A stretch of DNA of 64,000 bases from positions 1 through 64,000 of the forward strand of contig NZ_FOVD01000001.1 in NCBI RefSeq assembly GCF_900115055.1, written 5' to 3'. How positions within the stretch are numbered: the stretch's first letter is position 1; each line of letters begins with the position of its first letter. This document shows positions 36,392 through 43,696 of the stretch, piece after piece. The notes under the pieces are model-generated. The model was not told the origin of the DNA, made no database searches, and saw only the letters and a list, made by a program, of their open reading frames with translations. Source of the stretch: Chryseobacterium oleae (GTDB lineage Bacteria; Bacteroidota; Bacteroidia; Flavobacteriales; Weeksellaceae). The translations under genes and the position numbers were made by a program.

Positions 36392-36769
36392 CTATTTTTT
36401 TCTGTAAAACCAGGTTTTCGGATCTTTTCCCGCCGACAGTAATAAATAATCTTTGCTTACATAGGAAATATTCATCACAACAGTATCTACAGCAGGATAT
36501 TTCATCTTCAGCGTTTTACTTTTTCTTTGATAACTCCCCGATTCTTCCATGGATGTAAAGGAATTATCTTTATTGAAAGTCAAAGTTCCTGTACCGTATT
36601 TAGAATTATTTTCTTTGGACTTCAAGGTGTCAATCTCAGTCACTATTCCATCATATAAATCTATGAATTCCCAGGATCCCACAAGTCTGGAAGAAGTGCA
36701 GGAAGACAGAAAAAGAAAGGAAAAAATGATTAAAATAAATTTCGCTGGCTTGTATTGTTGTGTTACCAA
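36392..36769 (-). CDS. Lipocalin-like lipoprotein
   Basis: A 125-residue lipoprotein; signal FILIIFSFLFLSSC (lipobox LSSC). The mature part, LVGSWEFIDLYDGIVTEIDTL...GTLTFNKDNSFTSMEESGSYQRKSKTLKMKYP, has the GxWxxx start and strand pattern of lipocalin-like domains. No ATG is available before the signal peptide, so translation probably begins at TTG 36769; a -7 box at 36793-36786 lies just upstream and supports this. First gene of the operon with DUF3667 and DUF2807. Confidence 0.75.
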   Translation of the reverse strand: MVTQQYKPAKFILIIFSFLFLSSCTSSRLVGSWEFIDLYDGIVTEIDTLKSKENNSKYGTGTLTFNKDNSFTSMEESGSYQRKSKTLKMKYPAVDTVVMNISYVSKDYLLLSAGKDPKTWFYRKK

Positions 36770-37027
36770 TTTTATAAATTACACACAAATATAAAGAAAA
36801 ATAGCTTCGAAAATGGTTCTGTAATTGCGTTTTCTGCTAATATTCTGTATTTTTTAATTTGTTGGATGAAGTTGGTTTAATGTGTTGGTTTTTCGCAAAG
36901 GCGCGAAGATTCTTACCTATTTTGCGTTGTTAAGGCGCTAGGATTTTATCTGCGATAAAATTGATTACTGCTCAAATATTTATACTGTAAACCACGCTGA
37001 AATTCTGTTATTTTTAACCTTGAAATA

Positions 37028-37060
37028 AAACCTTATAGGTTTTCGAAACCTATAAGGTTT
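37028..37060. repeat. Perfect 15-bp inverted repeat
   Basis: AAACCTTATAGGTTT (37028-37042), three bases TCG, AAACCTATAAGGTTT (37046-37060). Each arm also contains an internal near-palindrome (AACCTTATAGGTT). Only one copy was noticed in this window. Confidence 0.9.
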
Positions 37061-37177
37061 ATGACTATAAAAATATCAATTAAGTAAACCTTGCTACAAA
37101 TCTTTGATTTTCTTGAGCCTTCGCGATTACCAACAAAAGCCATTTAAAACGCTATTCCAACAAAGAAAATTGCATAA

Positions 37178-37214
37178 AAAATCCCCAAAAAGTTGAGAAC
37201 TCTTTGGGGATTTT
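37178..37214 (-). terminator. Intrinsic terminator of the glycosyltransferase gene
   Basis: Arms AAAATCCCCAAA (37178-37189) and TTTGGGGATTTT (37203-37214). On the minus strand the T-run follows the stem. Confidence 0.8.
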
Positions 37215-37242
37215 ATCGTTTAATGATGATGTGTTTAACGTA

Positions 37243-38193
37243 TTAAATCACTTCATCAATATTATAATTCTTATGTTCTCTGTTCGTTCTGATGATCATT
37301 TCACCTAAAAATCCGGCTATGAAAAGCAATGTTCCCATAAGCATCATCGTCAGAGCGATAAAAAACCAAGGGTTGTTGGTGATCAAGTGACCGTAAATTC
37401 CTCTTGCTACATCAATCAGTTTTGAAACGCCCAGCCAAAGTGCTGAAAGGAAACCTACGATGAACATTACAGTTCCCACCGCACCGAAGAAATGCATTGG
37501 CCTTCCTCCAAAACGACTTACAAACCAAAGCGTTACAAGATCCAAAAATCCTCTGATAAATCTTTCGGTTCCGAATTTTGAAGTTCCGTAAGGTCTTGCC
37601 TGGTGCTGTACTTCTTTTTCCGTAATTCTTCTGAAACCAGCGTTAGCAGCCAGTACTGGAATGTAACGGTGCATATCTCCGTACACATCAATTGATTTCA
37701 CCACCTGTTTTTTGTATGCTTTCAAACCACAGTTGAAGTCGTGAAGATAAACGCCTGAAACTTTTCTGGCCGCCGCATTGAATAGTTTTGACGGAACATT
37801 TTTCGTCATTACATTGTCAAAACGTTTCTTTTTCCAACCCGAAACAATGTCGTAGTTGTCTTCAATAACCATTTTGTAAAGTTCCGGAATTTCTTCAGGA
37901 AAATCCTGTAAATCAGCATCCATGGTAATCACCACATCTCCGTTCGCTCTTTCAAAAGCGGCATGAAGGGCTTGTGATTTACCATAATTTCTGGAAAATT
38001 TGATAGCGTGGATCTGAGGGTACTGAACCTTCATATTTTCGATAATACTCCACGATAGATCTGTACTTCCGTCATCTACAAACCAGATTTCATATGATAA
38101 GTTGTTGGTATAACAAACATTATCAATCCTTGAAAAAAGCTCTTCCAGAGAGTCTTCTTCGTTTAATAACGGAATAACTATAGATAAATTCAT
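37243..38193 (-). CDS. Family 2 glycosyltransferase, DPM1/GtrB type, membrane anchored
   Basis: A 316-residue protein. The GT2 domain starts LSIVIPLLNEEDSLEELFSRI, with VDDGSTDLSW near 40-49, MDADLQDFPEEIP (catalytic DxD region) near 94-106, and a GLKAYKKQVV segment. Two C-terminal transmembrane helices follow (FFGAVGTVMFIVGFLSALWLG and WFFIALTMMLMGTLLFIAGFLGEMII). Such enzymes load a sugar onto polyprenyl phosphate on the inner leaflet; the sugar is not known. It follows a DUF4199 gene by 16 bases in an operon. Confidence 0.92.
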   Translation of the reverse strand: MNLSIVIPLLNEEDSLEELFSRIDNVCYTNNLSYEIWFVDDGSTDLSWSIIENMKVQYPQIHAIKFSRNYGKSQALHAAFERANGDVVITMDADLQDFPEEIPELYKMVIEDNYDIVSGWKKKRFDNVMTKNVPSKLFNAAARKVSGVYLHDFNCGLKAYKKQVVKSIDVYGDMHRYIPVLAANAGFRRITEKEVQHQARPYGTSKFGTERFIRGFLDLVTLWFVSRFGGRPMHFFGAVGTVMFIVGFLSALWLGVSKLIDVARGIYGHLITNNPWFFIALTMMLMGTLLFIAGFLGEMIIRTNREHKNYNIDEVI

Positions 38194-38209
38194 TTAATTC
38201 TAATAAAAA

Positions 38210-38809
38210 TTATTCTTGATTTTCTGTTTCCTGATAAACGGATCTCGTTCTGAAAAACGCTCCAAAAAACACTGACAAAACTACGTAAAATATAAGAATT
38301 GCCGCAAAATATCCTGAAAAATGACTTGCCGTAAGCATATCTTTTCCTTTAACGGCCTCGGGAGAGAAGCTTGGAAGCCTTTCTTTGTACTTTTTGTCTA
38401 ATTCATCAATATCTTTCTGATGCTTCATAATTTTCCTTGCAGACTGATACTCAGTATCCAATTCATTTTTCTGTCTCTGCACATACTGGTAATTCAAAAG
38501 CTTTTTCGCATCCTTATCCACGAAATTCAGGAAAGCATAGATACTGAATATGGAAAGAATTCCTCCGATGAACATCGGAACAAACGCTCTTGAGAACGCA
38601 TCTTTAAAACTGACCACTCTATTTTTGTTCCAGAACGATTTTACGGACCAGAACGCGGCTCCCGCATAAATGATCGGCAGTACGAACGCGTTGATTTTCA
38701 GCGAGGTTTCAAAATAATTGATTCCTGAGAAAAAGAAATAAGCTACAAAAAAGATGATCATTGTAGCGATAAAAAGTATAATTCCTAATGTTGATGGACT
38801 TTTCGTCAT
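38210..38809 (-). CDS. DUF4199 membrane protein
   Basis: A 199-residue inner membrane protein with four helices: three near the N-terminus (about 8-28, 40-57, 75-95) and one near the C-terminus (about 165-188), with a long charged helical loop between (QRQKNELDTEYQSARKIMKHQKDIDELDKKYKE). This is the DUF4199 pattern, a family frequent in Bacteroidota. Its function is unknown; its common position next to a DPM1-like glycosyltransferase, as here, suggests a link to that enzyme. Confidence 0.88.
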   Translation of the reverse strand: MTKSPSTLGIILFIATMIIFFVAYFFFSGINYFETSLKINAFVLPIIYAGAAFWSVKSFWNKNRVVSFKDAFSRAFVPMFIGGILSIFSIYAFLNFVDKDAKKLLNYQYVQRQKNELDTEYQSARKIMKHQKDIDELDKKYKERLPSFSPEAVKGKDMLTASHFSGYFAAILIFYVVLSVFFGAFFRTRSVYQETENQE

Positions 38810-38907
38810 GTTAGATTTTTTAAAAAAAGTTGAAAAATTATTGCCCTTAATTCCAGCTGTTTAGCGCTATCACGGCATTTTTTTCACTAATTTTCTTTAA
38901 TAATATT

Positions 38908-38936
38908 TTGAAGTTTATAAATTATTCCTACCTTTG
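38908..38936 (+). promoter_or_regulatory. Promoter of the SRP RNA gene
   Basis: TTG (38908-38910), 18-nt spacer, TACCTTTG (38929-38936), with the RNA beginning 4-5 bases later. Both elements match the Bacteroidota consensus. Confidence 0.75.
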
Positions 38937-38940
38937 CAAC

Positions 38941-39043
38941 GGCAAGTCCTAAACAACCAGCTCCTGAGAACCCTCCAGGGTGGGAACACAGCAAAGGTAA
39001 TTGGTCGTAGCGGTGTGATTTAGGTAGCTTGCCATTTTTTTTT
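38941..39043 (+). ncRNA. ffs: Signal recognition particle RNA, small bacterial type (4.5S)
   Basis: A roughly 93-nt hairpin RNA: ends GGCAAG (38941-38946) and CTTGCC (39028-39033) pair, then CCTAAA with TTTAGG. The apex carries the conserved SRP domain IV elements, CCAGGGTGGGAACACAGCA, where GGAA is the tetraloop and the AGCA side is the Ffh-binding internal loop. A T-run (39035-39043) follows as terminator, and a full promoter precedes it. The RNA works with Ffh to target membrane proteins. The strand is set by promoter and T-run. An open frame on the opposite strand is ignored. Confidence 0.9.
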
Positions 39044-39142
39044 AATTGAAGTTGAAGTAAGGTAATTGGAAGATTATCTTTTTTTGTTTCTATACTTTTC
39101 AACATTTCCATTCTAATTTCCGGATTACCTTTCATTTATTAT

Positions 39143-39829
39143 TTAAAATTCAAACTCCTCTCCCAATTTAGGAAGAACCAGTTCAACATTTTTATCTGCA
39201 AAATGCTTCAGTGCACTTTCATGATCAATCTTAATAGCAGGAAAAGTATCAAAGTGGCAACCGATCACTTTCGGAGTTTTCAATAATTCGGCTGCTGCAA
39301 AAGAAGCTTTTCTAGGACACATGGTGTAGTGGCTTCCGATGGGCAGGATAGAAAGGTCAATATTTCCGTAAAGTCTAGGAAAAAGCTCCATATCAGCCAT
39401 TACTCCGGTATCTCCGGCTAAATAGATGTTCTTTCCTTCAGGAAGTCTGAAAATATAACCTACAGGAACGCCTCCATAGCTCCCATCCGGGAACGAACTC
39501 GTATGATGAGCCGGTACCATGGAAATTTTAAGATCGTCGATTTTTGCCGATCCTCCTAAGTTCACATCATCTTTATTTTTCGCTGTTTCAAAATAGGCAC
39601 ATACTTCAGGTACCCCAATTACGGTAGCATCCGGGTGAAACTGCAATACTTCCGCTACATCAGCAATATGATCACCATGAGCATGAGTCAGCAGGATATA
39701 ATCGATCTTCTGCGCCGAAATATCAAAGCCTGATTCTGCTTTTTGGTAATTGTAAAAAGGATCACTTAAAATTGTTTTGTCTTTGTACGTAAACAAAAAA
39801 CAGTTTTGTCCTAAAAATTGTATTTTCAT
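39143..39829 (-). CDS. UPF0173 metallo-beta-lactamase fold hydrolase
   Basis: A 228-residue cytoplasmic metal-dependent hydrolase. MKIQFLGQNCFLFTYKDKTILSDPF is the typical family start, THAHGDHIADVAE (about 49-61) gives the HxHxDH metal motif, and further ligands lie in VPAHHTSS, LAGDTGVM and IGCHFDTFP. UPF0173 members are widely conserved, but the substrate is unknown. It ends the same-strand run that begins with menB and menA; the gap to the previous gene is 56 bases, so cotranscription is possible. Confidence 0.92.
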   Translation of the reverse strand: MKIQFLGQNCFLFTYKDKTILSDPFYNYQKAESGFDISAQKIDYILLTHAHGDHIADVAEVLQFHPDATVIGVPEVCAYFETAKNKDDVNLGGSAKIDDLKISMVPAHHTSSFPDGSYGGVPVGYIFRLPEGKNIYLAGDTGVMADMELFPRLYGNIDLSILPIGSHYTMCPRKASFAAAELLKTPKVIGCHFDTFPAIKIDHESALKHFADKNVELVLPKLGEEFEF

Positions 39830-39885
39830 TTTTAATTGATTTTATTAATTAAGAGATCATTTTCGAATTGATAATTACTTATTTT

Positions 39886-40161
39886 TCAAGAATAAATTTC
39901 AAATAACACCCAAGATGTTACTATGATTATCAAAATTTGGAAAATGATAAGAAGTAATTTTGATTTTATCTTTTTCGTCAAGAGTAAGATTGAAAGTAAA
40001 AAATTAAAGATGACGAAAATGGTAAAAATTAAGGCCGCTAAATTAATTTCCCGAAATAACTTTTTAACTCCTCCAAAATAACTCATCAGTTCATACAGAT
40101 ACACCATCGCCAACAAAAGGGATAAGCAGGAAGTTATTTTGCTGGCTAAAGTATTCTTCAT
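39886..40161 (-). CDS. Small membrane protein of unknown function
   Basis: A 91-residue protein with three strongly hydrophobic segments (about 9-27, 38-60, 67-88) and short charged loops. No family is recognised. It begins 3 bases after the SRPBCC gene, so it is very probably translated from the same message. The first residues MKNTLASKITSCLSLLLAMVYLYELM do not give a convincing cleaved signal. Confidence 0.65.
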   Translation of the reverse strand: MKNTLASKITSCLSLLLAMVYLYELMSYFGGVKKLFREINLAALIFTIFVIFNFLLSILLLTKKIKSKLLLIIFQILIIIVTSWVLFEIYS

Positions 40162-40164
40162 GTA

Positions 40165-40611
40165 TTATTTCTGGGGAAATTTATCTTCGATGAGATTTAG
40201 TTTAATCCCATGCTCAAGATAGGCTTTACAACCGTCTAAAACTGTCGTAAAACCACCAGTATTGTCATTAACCGTTTTCAGCAGGTCTTCACCTGACTGG
40301 GCAAATCCATAGCTTTTAATAACCACCAGCGTTCCTTTCTCCATTTCTTTAAATTCGTAATCCACCTGTACTGCCGGATCGCCCCACTCTGTTTTGATCA
40401 GTTGATCAGAAACGATATTGTGAACCTTTACATTTGATTTCACGCCATACATTTCCCATTCCCACGTCACAGACTTCCCTTCTTCCAGTTTTCCGGTAGA
40501 CTTTGTAAACCAGAACTGTGTGGTCTTTTCAGGATTGATAAATGCTTCAAAAACATCCGCAACCGGCTTTCTGATCAGCATTTGAGCTTCAACAAAAACA
40601 TCAGTACTCAT
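40165..40611 (-). CDS. SRPBCC/AHSA1-like protein
   Basis: A 148-residue START-like protein of the AHSA1 group. VEAQMLIRKPVADVFEAFINPEKTTQFWFTKSTGKLEEGKSVTWEWEMYG is the typical N-terminal half and VIKSYGFAQSGEDLLKTVNDNTGGFTTVLDGCKAYLEHG the C-terminal helix. Such proteins bind hydrophobic ligands; no ligand is known here. It follows menA by 12 bases, so it belongs to the menaquinone operon in transcription if not in function. Confidence 0.85.
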   Translation of the reverse strand: MSTDVFVEAQMLIRKPVADVFEAFINPEKTTQFWFTKSTGKLEEGKSVTWEWEMYGVKSNVKVHNIVSDQLIKTEWGDPAVQVDYEFKEMEKGTLVVIKSYGFAQSGEDLLKTVNDNTGGFTTVLDGCKAYLEHGIKLNLIEDKFPQK

Positions 40612-40623
40612 AGTGGTATTATT

Positions 40624-41553
40624 TTAGTTAAAAAAGTTAAGTCCAAATGCTGTAAGAACTGCCATCATAAAAGTCATGATCCCCACCTGTTTCAGGTACT
40701 GATCCAGTTCTTTTGGTTCTTTTACAGTCATGATATTTCTTCTCAACTTCATCAGCGGCAACAGCAGGATCATTACGATAAAAACGTAATAGTTCTGAGC
40801 CTGGATAAAGCCATTCACCCCTAAAAAGACAAGGATTAAGATCAACGGGAGCTGCAACAGGATCATTTCATAGATCATTGCATTTTTAAAGCCTATTCTT
40901 AAGGCTAAACTGTTTTTCCCGGAAAGTCTGTCGCTTTCAATATCCCTCATGTTATTCAGGTTTAAAACCGCCATACTCATCATCCCGATAGCTGTTCCCG
41001 GTAACAACATATCCCAGCTGAAGGTTTTTGTAAACAGAAAATAACTTCCGCATACCGAAACCAATCCGAAAAATACAAATACAAAAAGATCTCCCAATCC
41101 CATGTATCCGTAAGGTTTCTTTCCTACCGTATAACCAATTGCCGCTAAAATACAGGCAACACCCAACCCGATGAAAGTGTAAAACTCTTTCATGAAATCA
41201 GGAAAAAATGCCACATATAAAAGCCCGATGGTTGCTACAAAAGACAGTACAGAAAAAAGAATGACTGCATTTTTCATCTGCTTCGCCGAAATTCTTCCTG
41301 AGGCTACCGCTCTCGCTTCCGCCTCATTGATCCTTTTGGCATCAGTTCCTTTTACGCCGTCACCGTAGTCATTGGCATAGTTTGATAAAATCTGATACAG
41401 CAGCGTTACTAAAAGAGCCAGAGCAAAAATTCTCCAGTCCCATATTCCGCCTTCACGGTAAAGCCTCCATTTTGCAATGAAAGCCCCCATAATAATTCCG
41501 CTTAATGACAGCGGTAAAGTTCTTAGCCTTGCGGCTTTTATCCAATCCGACAT
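40624..41553 (-). CDS. menA: 1,4-dihydroxy-2-naphthoate polyprenyltransferase
   Basis: A 309-residue UbiA-family membrane enzyme that attaches the polyprenyl tail in menaquinone synthesis. The first prenyl-diphosphate/Mg motif is NYANDYGDGVKGTD (about 62-75), and the second NLNNMRDIESDRLSGKNSLALRIG (about 200-223). About nine transmembrane helices are seen. The N-terminus WIKAARLRTLPLSLSGIIMGAF is typical of MenA. It follows menB by 92 bases and precedes an SRPBCC gene. Confidence 0.95.
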   Translation of the reverse strand: MSDWIKAARLRTLPLSLSGIIMGAFIAKWRLYREGGIWDWRIFALALLVTLLYQILSNYANDYGDGVKGTDAKRINEAEARAVASGRISAKQMKNAVILFSVLSFVATIGLLYVAFFPDFMKEFYTFIGLGVACILAAIGYTVGKKPYGYMGLGDLFVFVFFGLVSVCGSYFLFTKTFSWDMLLPGTAIGMMSMAVLNLNNMRDIESDRLSGKNSLALRIGFKNAMIYEMILLQLPLILILVFLGVNGFIQAQNYYVFIVMILLLPLMKLRRNIMTVKEPKELDQYLKQVGIMTFMMAVLTAFGLNFFN

Positions 41554-41559
41554 AAATAT

Positions 41560-41642
41560 TTAGATGTTAGATATTAGAAGCTAGAAATTAGATCAAAAAA
41601 AACGTATAGGTCTAGTATCTAATTTCTAACCTCTAACTTCTT
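41560..41642. repeat. Two inverted heptamer arrays between menB and menA
   Basis: TTAGA/CTAGA at 41560, 41567, 41574, 41581 and 41588 and, inverted, TCTA at 41611, 41618, 41625 and 41632, all 7 bases apart. TAGAAATTAGAT (41582-41593) and ATCTAATTTCTA (41617-41628) are perfect reverse complements, so the whole can fold into a hairpin. Confidence 0.85.
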
Positions 41643-41645
41643 ATT

Positions 41646-42482
41646 TTAAGAGATCCACTGATTTTCTCCGAAGTCCGGTTTTCTTTTTTCAAGGAATGCA
41701 TTTCTTCCTTCCTGCGCTTCTTCCGTCATGTACGCTAAACGGGTGGCTTCACCGGCAAATACCTGCTGGCCAACCATTCCGTCGTCTGTAAGGTTCATGG
41801 CGAATTTCAGCATTCTGATAGACAATGGAGATTTAGCTAAAATTTCCTGTGCCCATTCGTACGCTGTATCTTCTAATTCAGCATGTGGAATCACAGCATT
41901 CACCATTCCCATATCCATCGCTTCCTGAGCAGAATAATTTCTTCCTAAAAAGAATATTTCACGGGCTTTTTTCTGACCTACCATTTTAGCCAGGTAAGCA
42001 GATCCGTAACCACCGTCAAAACTTGTTACATCCGCATCAGTCTGTTTGAAAATAGCATGTTCTTTACTCGCTAAAGTAAGATCGCACACCACATGAAGTG
42101 AATGTCCGCCACCCACAGCCCATCCCGGAACAACCGCGATCACCACTTTTGGCATGAAACGGATCAGACGCTGAACTTCAAGAATATTCAGACGATGTCT
42201 TCCATCTTCTCCTACATATCCCTGATGTCCTCTTGCTTTCTGATCTCCTCCGCTGCAAAAAGCCCAGCCTCCGTCTTTAGGGCTTGGCCCTTCTCCGGTA
42301 AGCAAAACAACACCTATTGAGGAATCCTCAGAGGCGTCATAAAAAGCATCATACAGTTCGGAAGTCGTTTTGGGACGAAAAGCATTTCGAAGCTCTGGTC
42401 TGTTAAAAGCAATTCTTGCTACACCATTACATTTTTTATAGGTAATATCTTCGTATTCTTTGACGGTTTTCCACTCTATCAT
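41646..42482 (-). CDS. menB: 1,4-dihydroxy-2-naphthoyl-CoA synthase
   Basis: A 278-residue crotonase-fold enzyme that closes the naphthoquinone ring in menaquinone synthesis. MIEWKTVKEYEDITYKKCNGVARIAFNRPELRNAFRPKT, the AFCSGGDQKARG active-site stretch (about 75-86), VVPGWAVGGGHSLHVVCDLTLAS and the QTDADVTSFDGGYGSAYLAKMVGQKKARE segment are classic MenB. The start at 42482 is chosen over an in-frame ATG at 42503, because 42503-42501 lies inside a -7 promoter box. Confidence 0.96.
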   Translation of the reverse strand: MIEWKTVKEYEDITYKKCNGVARIAFNRPELRNAFRPKTTSELYDAFYDASEDSSIGVVLLTGEGPSPKDGGWAFCSGGDQKARGHQGYVGEDGRHRLNILEVQRLIRFMPKVVIAVVPGWAVGGGHSLHVVCDLTLASKEHAIFKQTDADVTSFDGGYGSAYLAKMVGQKKAREIFFLGRNYSAQEAMDMGMVNAVIPHAELEDTAYEWAQEILAKSPLSIRMLKFAMNLTDDGMVGQQVFAGEATRLAYMTEEAQEGRNAFLEKRKPDFGENQWIS

Positions 42483-42500
42483 CTTGTAAAAAATTTTTCT

Positions 42501-42508
42501 CAAAGATA
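42501..42508 (-). promoter_or_regulatory. -7 box of menB, decides the start codon
   Basis: Minus strand TATCTTTG matches TAnnTTTG, 18 bases before the ATG at 42482, and overlaps the alternative upstream ATG. Confidence 0.55.
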
Positions 42509-42590
42509 CGGAATTGCAGAGAATTTTTAAGGTGAAATTTAACGATAATAACAGGAAAAAACAGAGGTCTTTTTCGGATCAGGAAAAACA

Positions 42591-42618
42591 AAAGCCGAAA
42601 CATTTCTGTTCCGGCTTT
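42591..42618 (-). terminator. Terminator of the gyrA-TPR operon
   Basis: Arms AAAGCCGAAACA (42591-42602) and TGTTCCGGCTTT (42607-42618) pair with one mismatch; on the minus strand T residues follow. It lies 24 bases beyond the TPR gene stop. Confidence 0.7.
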
Positions 42619-42642
42619 ATTTATTATTCAATTAAAGAATGA

Positions 42643-43668
42643 CTATTTCGTCTGTGCTTTAAGCTCAGTTTCTTTAGCTTTCATTTCTTTAACTTTGTCC
42701 ATGTTTTTGGTGACTACATAGATCTCTTTCAAGGCAGTAACCGCATCGATGTTCTTTGGTGCAGCTTTGTACCATCCTTCAGCATAAGGAAGTGCTTTCG
42801 CAAATCGCTCTCTTCTTGCATCGATCAGCTTGGTAGCTTCTTCCGGCTTTTCTTTTCTTGTCGCGTTGATCTGGTCTACAATTTTAGAATCGTCCCCGAT
42901 TACGGTGTATACAAGGTTCTGATAAGCGTTATCAAAGTCAGGCTTGATCTCGATTGCTTTTTTGAATGACGCGATGGCATCTTCCAAAGAAGCAGGATTT
43001 TTAGACTGCATTACCCCAAGATTGTACCAGTTGGTCGCATCATTAGGATTTTTAGCCAACTGCTCTTTAAGAGTTCCGATAAACTTCTCTGTATTTCCGG
43101 ACTCATAATATGCAGTACCCTGAGCATCTTTAAGCTTAGCATTGTTAGGATATTTTGCCAATCCTTTTTCAATGATCGCTAATGCTTCATTAGGTTTTTT
43201 TGCATTCAGAAGCAATGTAGTTAATGTTTCATACAGATCCGGTTCAACACTTGGAGTCTGTTCAGTTTTGAAATCTGAATAGTCACTGTTCTTCTTCATA
43301 AGGTCCCAGGTCGTTTTATCCAAAGGAACCACCTGACCGGACTTTTTCTCTTTTGCAGTATACGTAGTCTGAACACCCGTAAAACCGGAATTGATAAGTT
43401 CTGTATAGATTTTGATGGCTTCGTCGCTGTTATTAGCTAACGCATAACTCAACCCTGCATAATACATGTAAAGCTTATCATCCTGGCCATTTGTTTTTAA
43501 TAAGTTATACACTTCTAAAAACTTTGGCGCAGCAACGGTGTAATTCTTTGCAGTATATGCATCCATTGCCGCTTTATTCGTTTCCTGTAACTTGGCATTC
43601 ACATCACCCTTCTGACCGAAAACGAATGCAGAAGCTACGATGGCTATACCTAAAATGAGTTTCTTCAT
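42643..43668 (-). CDS. Exported TPR-repeat protein
   Basis: A 341-residue protein with signal MKKLILGIAIVASAFVFGQ. It carries several tetratricopeptide repeats: YTVAAPKFLEVYNLLKT, SDEAIKIYTELINSG, NEALAIIEKGLAKYPNNAKL, TEKFIGTLKEQLAKNPNDATNWYNLGVM and LEDAIASFKKAIEIKPDFDNAYQNL. TPR arrays serve in protein binding; partner unknown. It starts 28 bases after gyrA stops, so it is likely cotranscribed with gyrA, an odd pairing that is probably just operon architecture. Confidence 0.88.
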   Translation of the reverse strand: MKKLILGIAIVASAFVFGQKGDVNAKLQETNKAAMDAYTAKNYTVAAPKFLEVYNLLKTNGQDDKLYMYYAGLSYALANNSDEAIKIYTELINSGFTGVQTTYTAKEKKSGQVVPLDKTTWDLMKKNSDYSDFKTEQTPSVEPDLYETLTTLLLNAKKPNEALAIIEKGLAKYPNNAKLKDAQGTAYYESGNTEKFIGTLKEQLAKNPNDATNWYNLGVMQSKNPASLEDAIASFKKAIEIKPDFDNAYQNLVYTVIGDDSKIVDQINATRKEKPEEATKLIDARRERFAKALPYAEGWYKAAPKNIDAVTALKEIYVVTKNMDKVKEMKAKETELKAQTK

Positions 43669-43696
43669 AATAACTATATTATATTAATTGTACATT

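Larger units (their letters stand above)
36770..37242. other. 473-base intergenic region
   Basis: No gene is seen. It holds, in order, a -7 box for the lipoprotein operon (36786-36793, minus strand TATATTTG), AT-rich DNA with CGCAAAGGCGCGAAG-like words near 36895-36910 that look like dispersed repeats, a perfect palindrome (37028-37060), and the terminator of the glycosyltransferase gene (37178-37214). Confidence 0.6.

Noticed and set aside
38887..39135. 82-codon open frame on the minus strand
   Set aside because: It runs antisense through the whole SRP RNA gene; its residues there only mirror RNA stem sequence.
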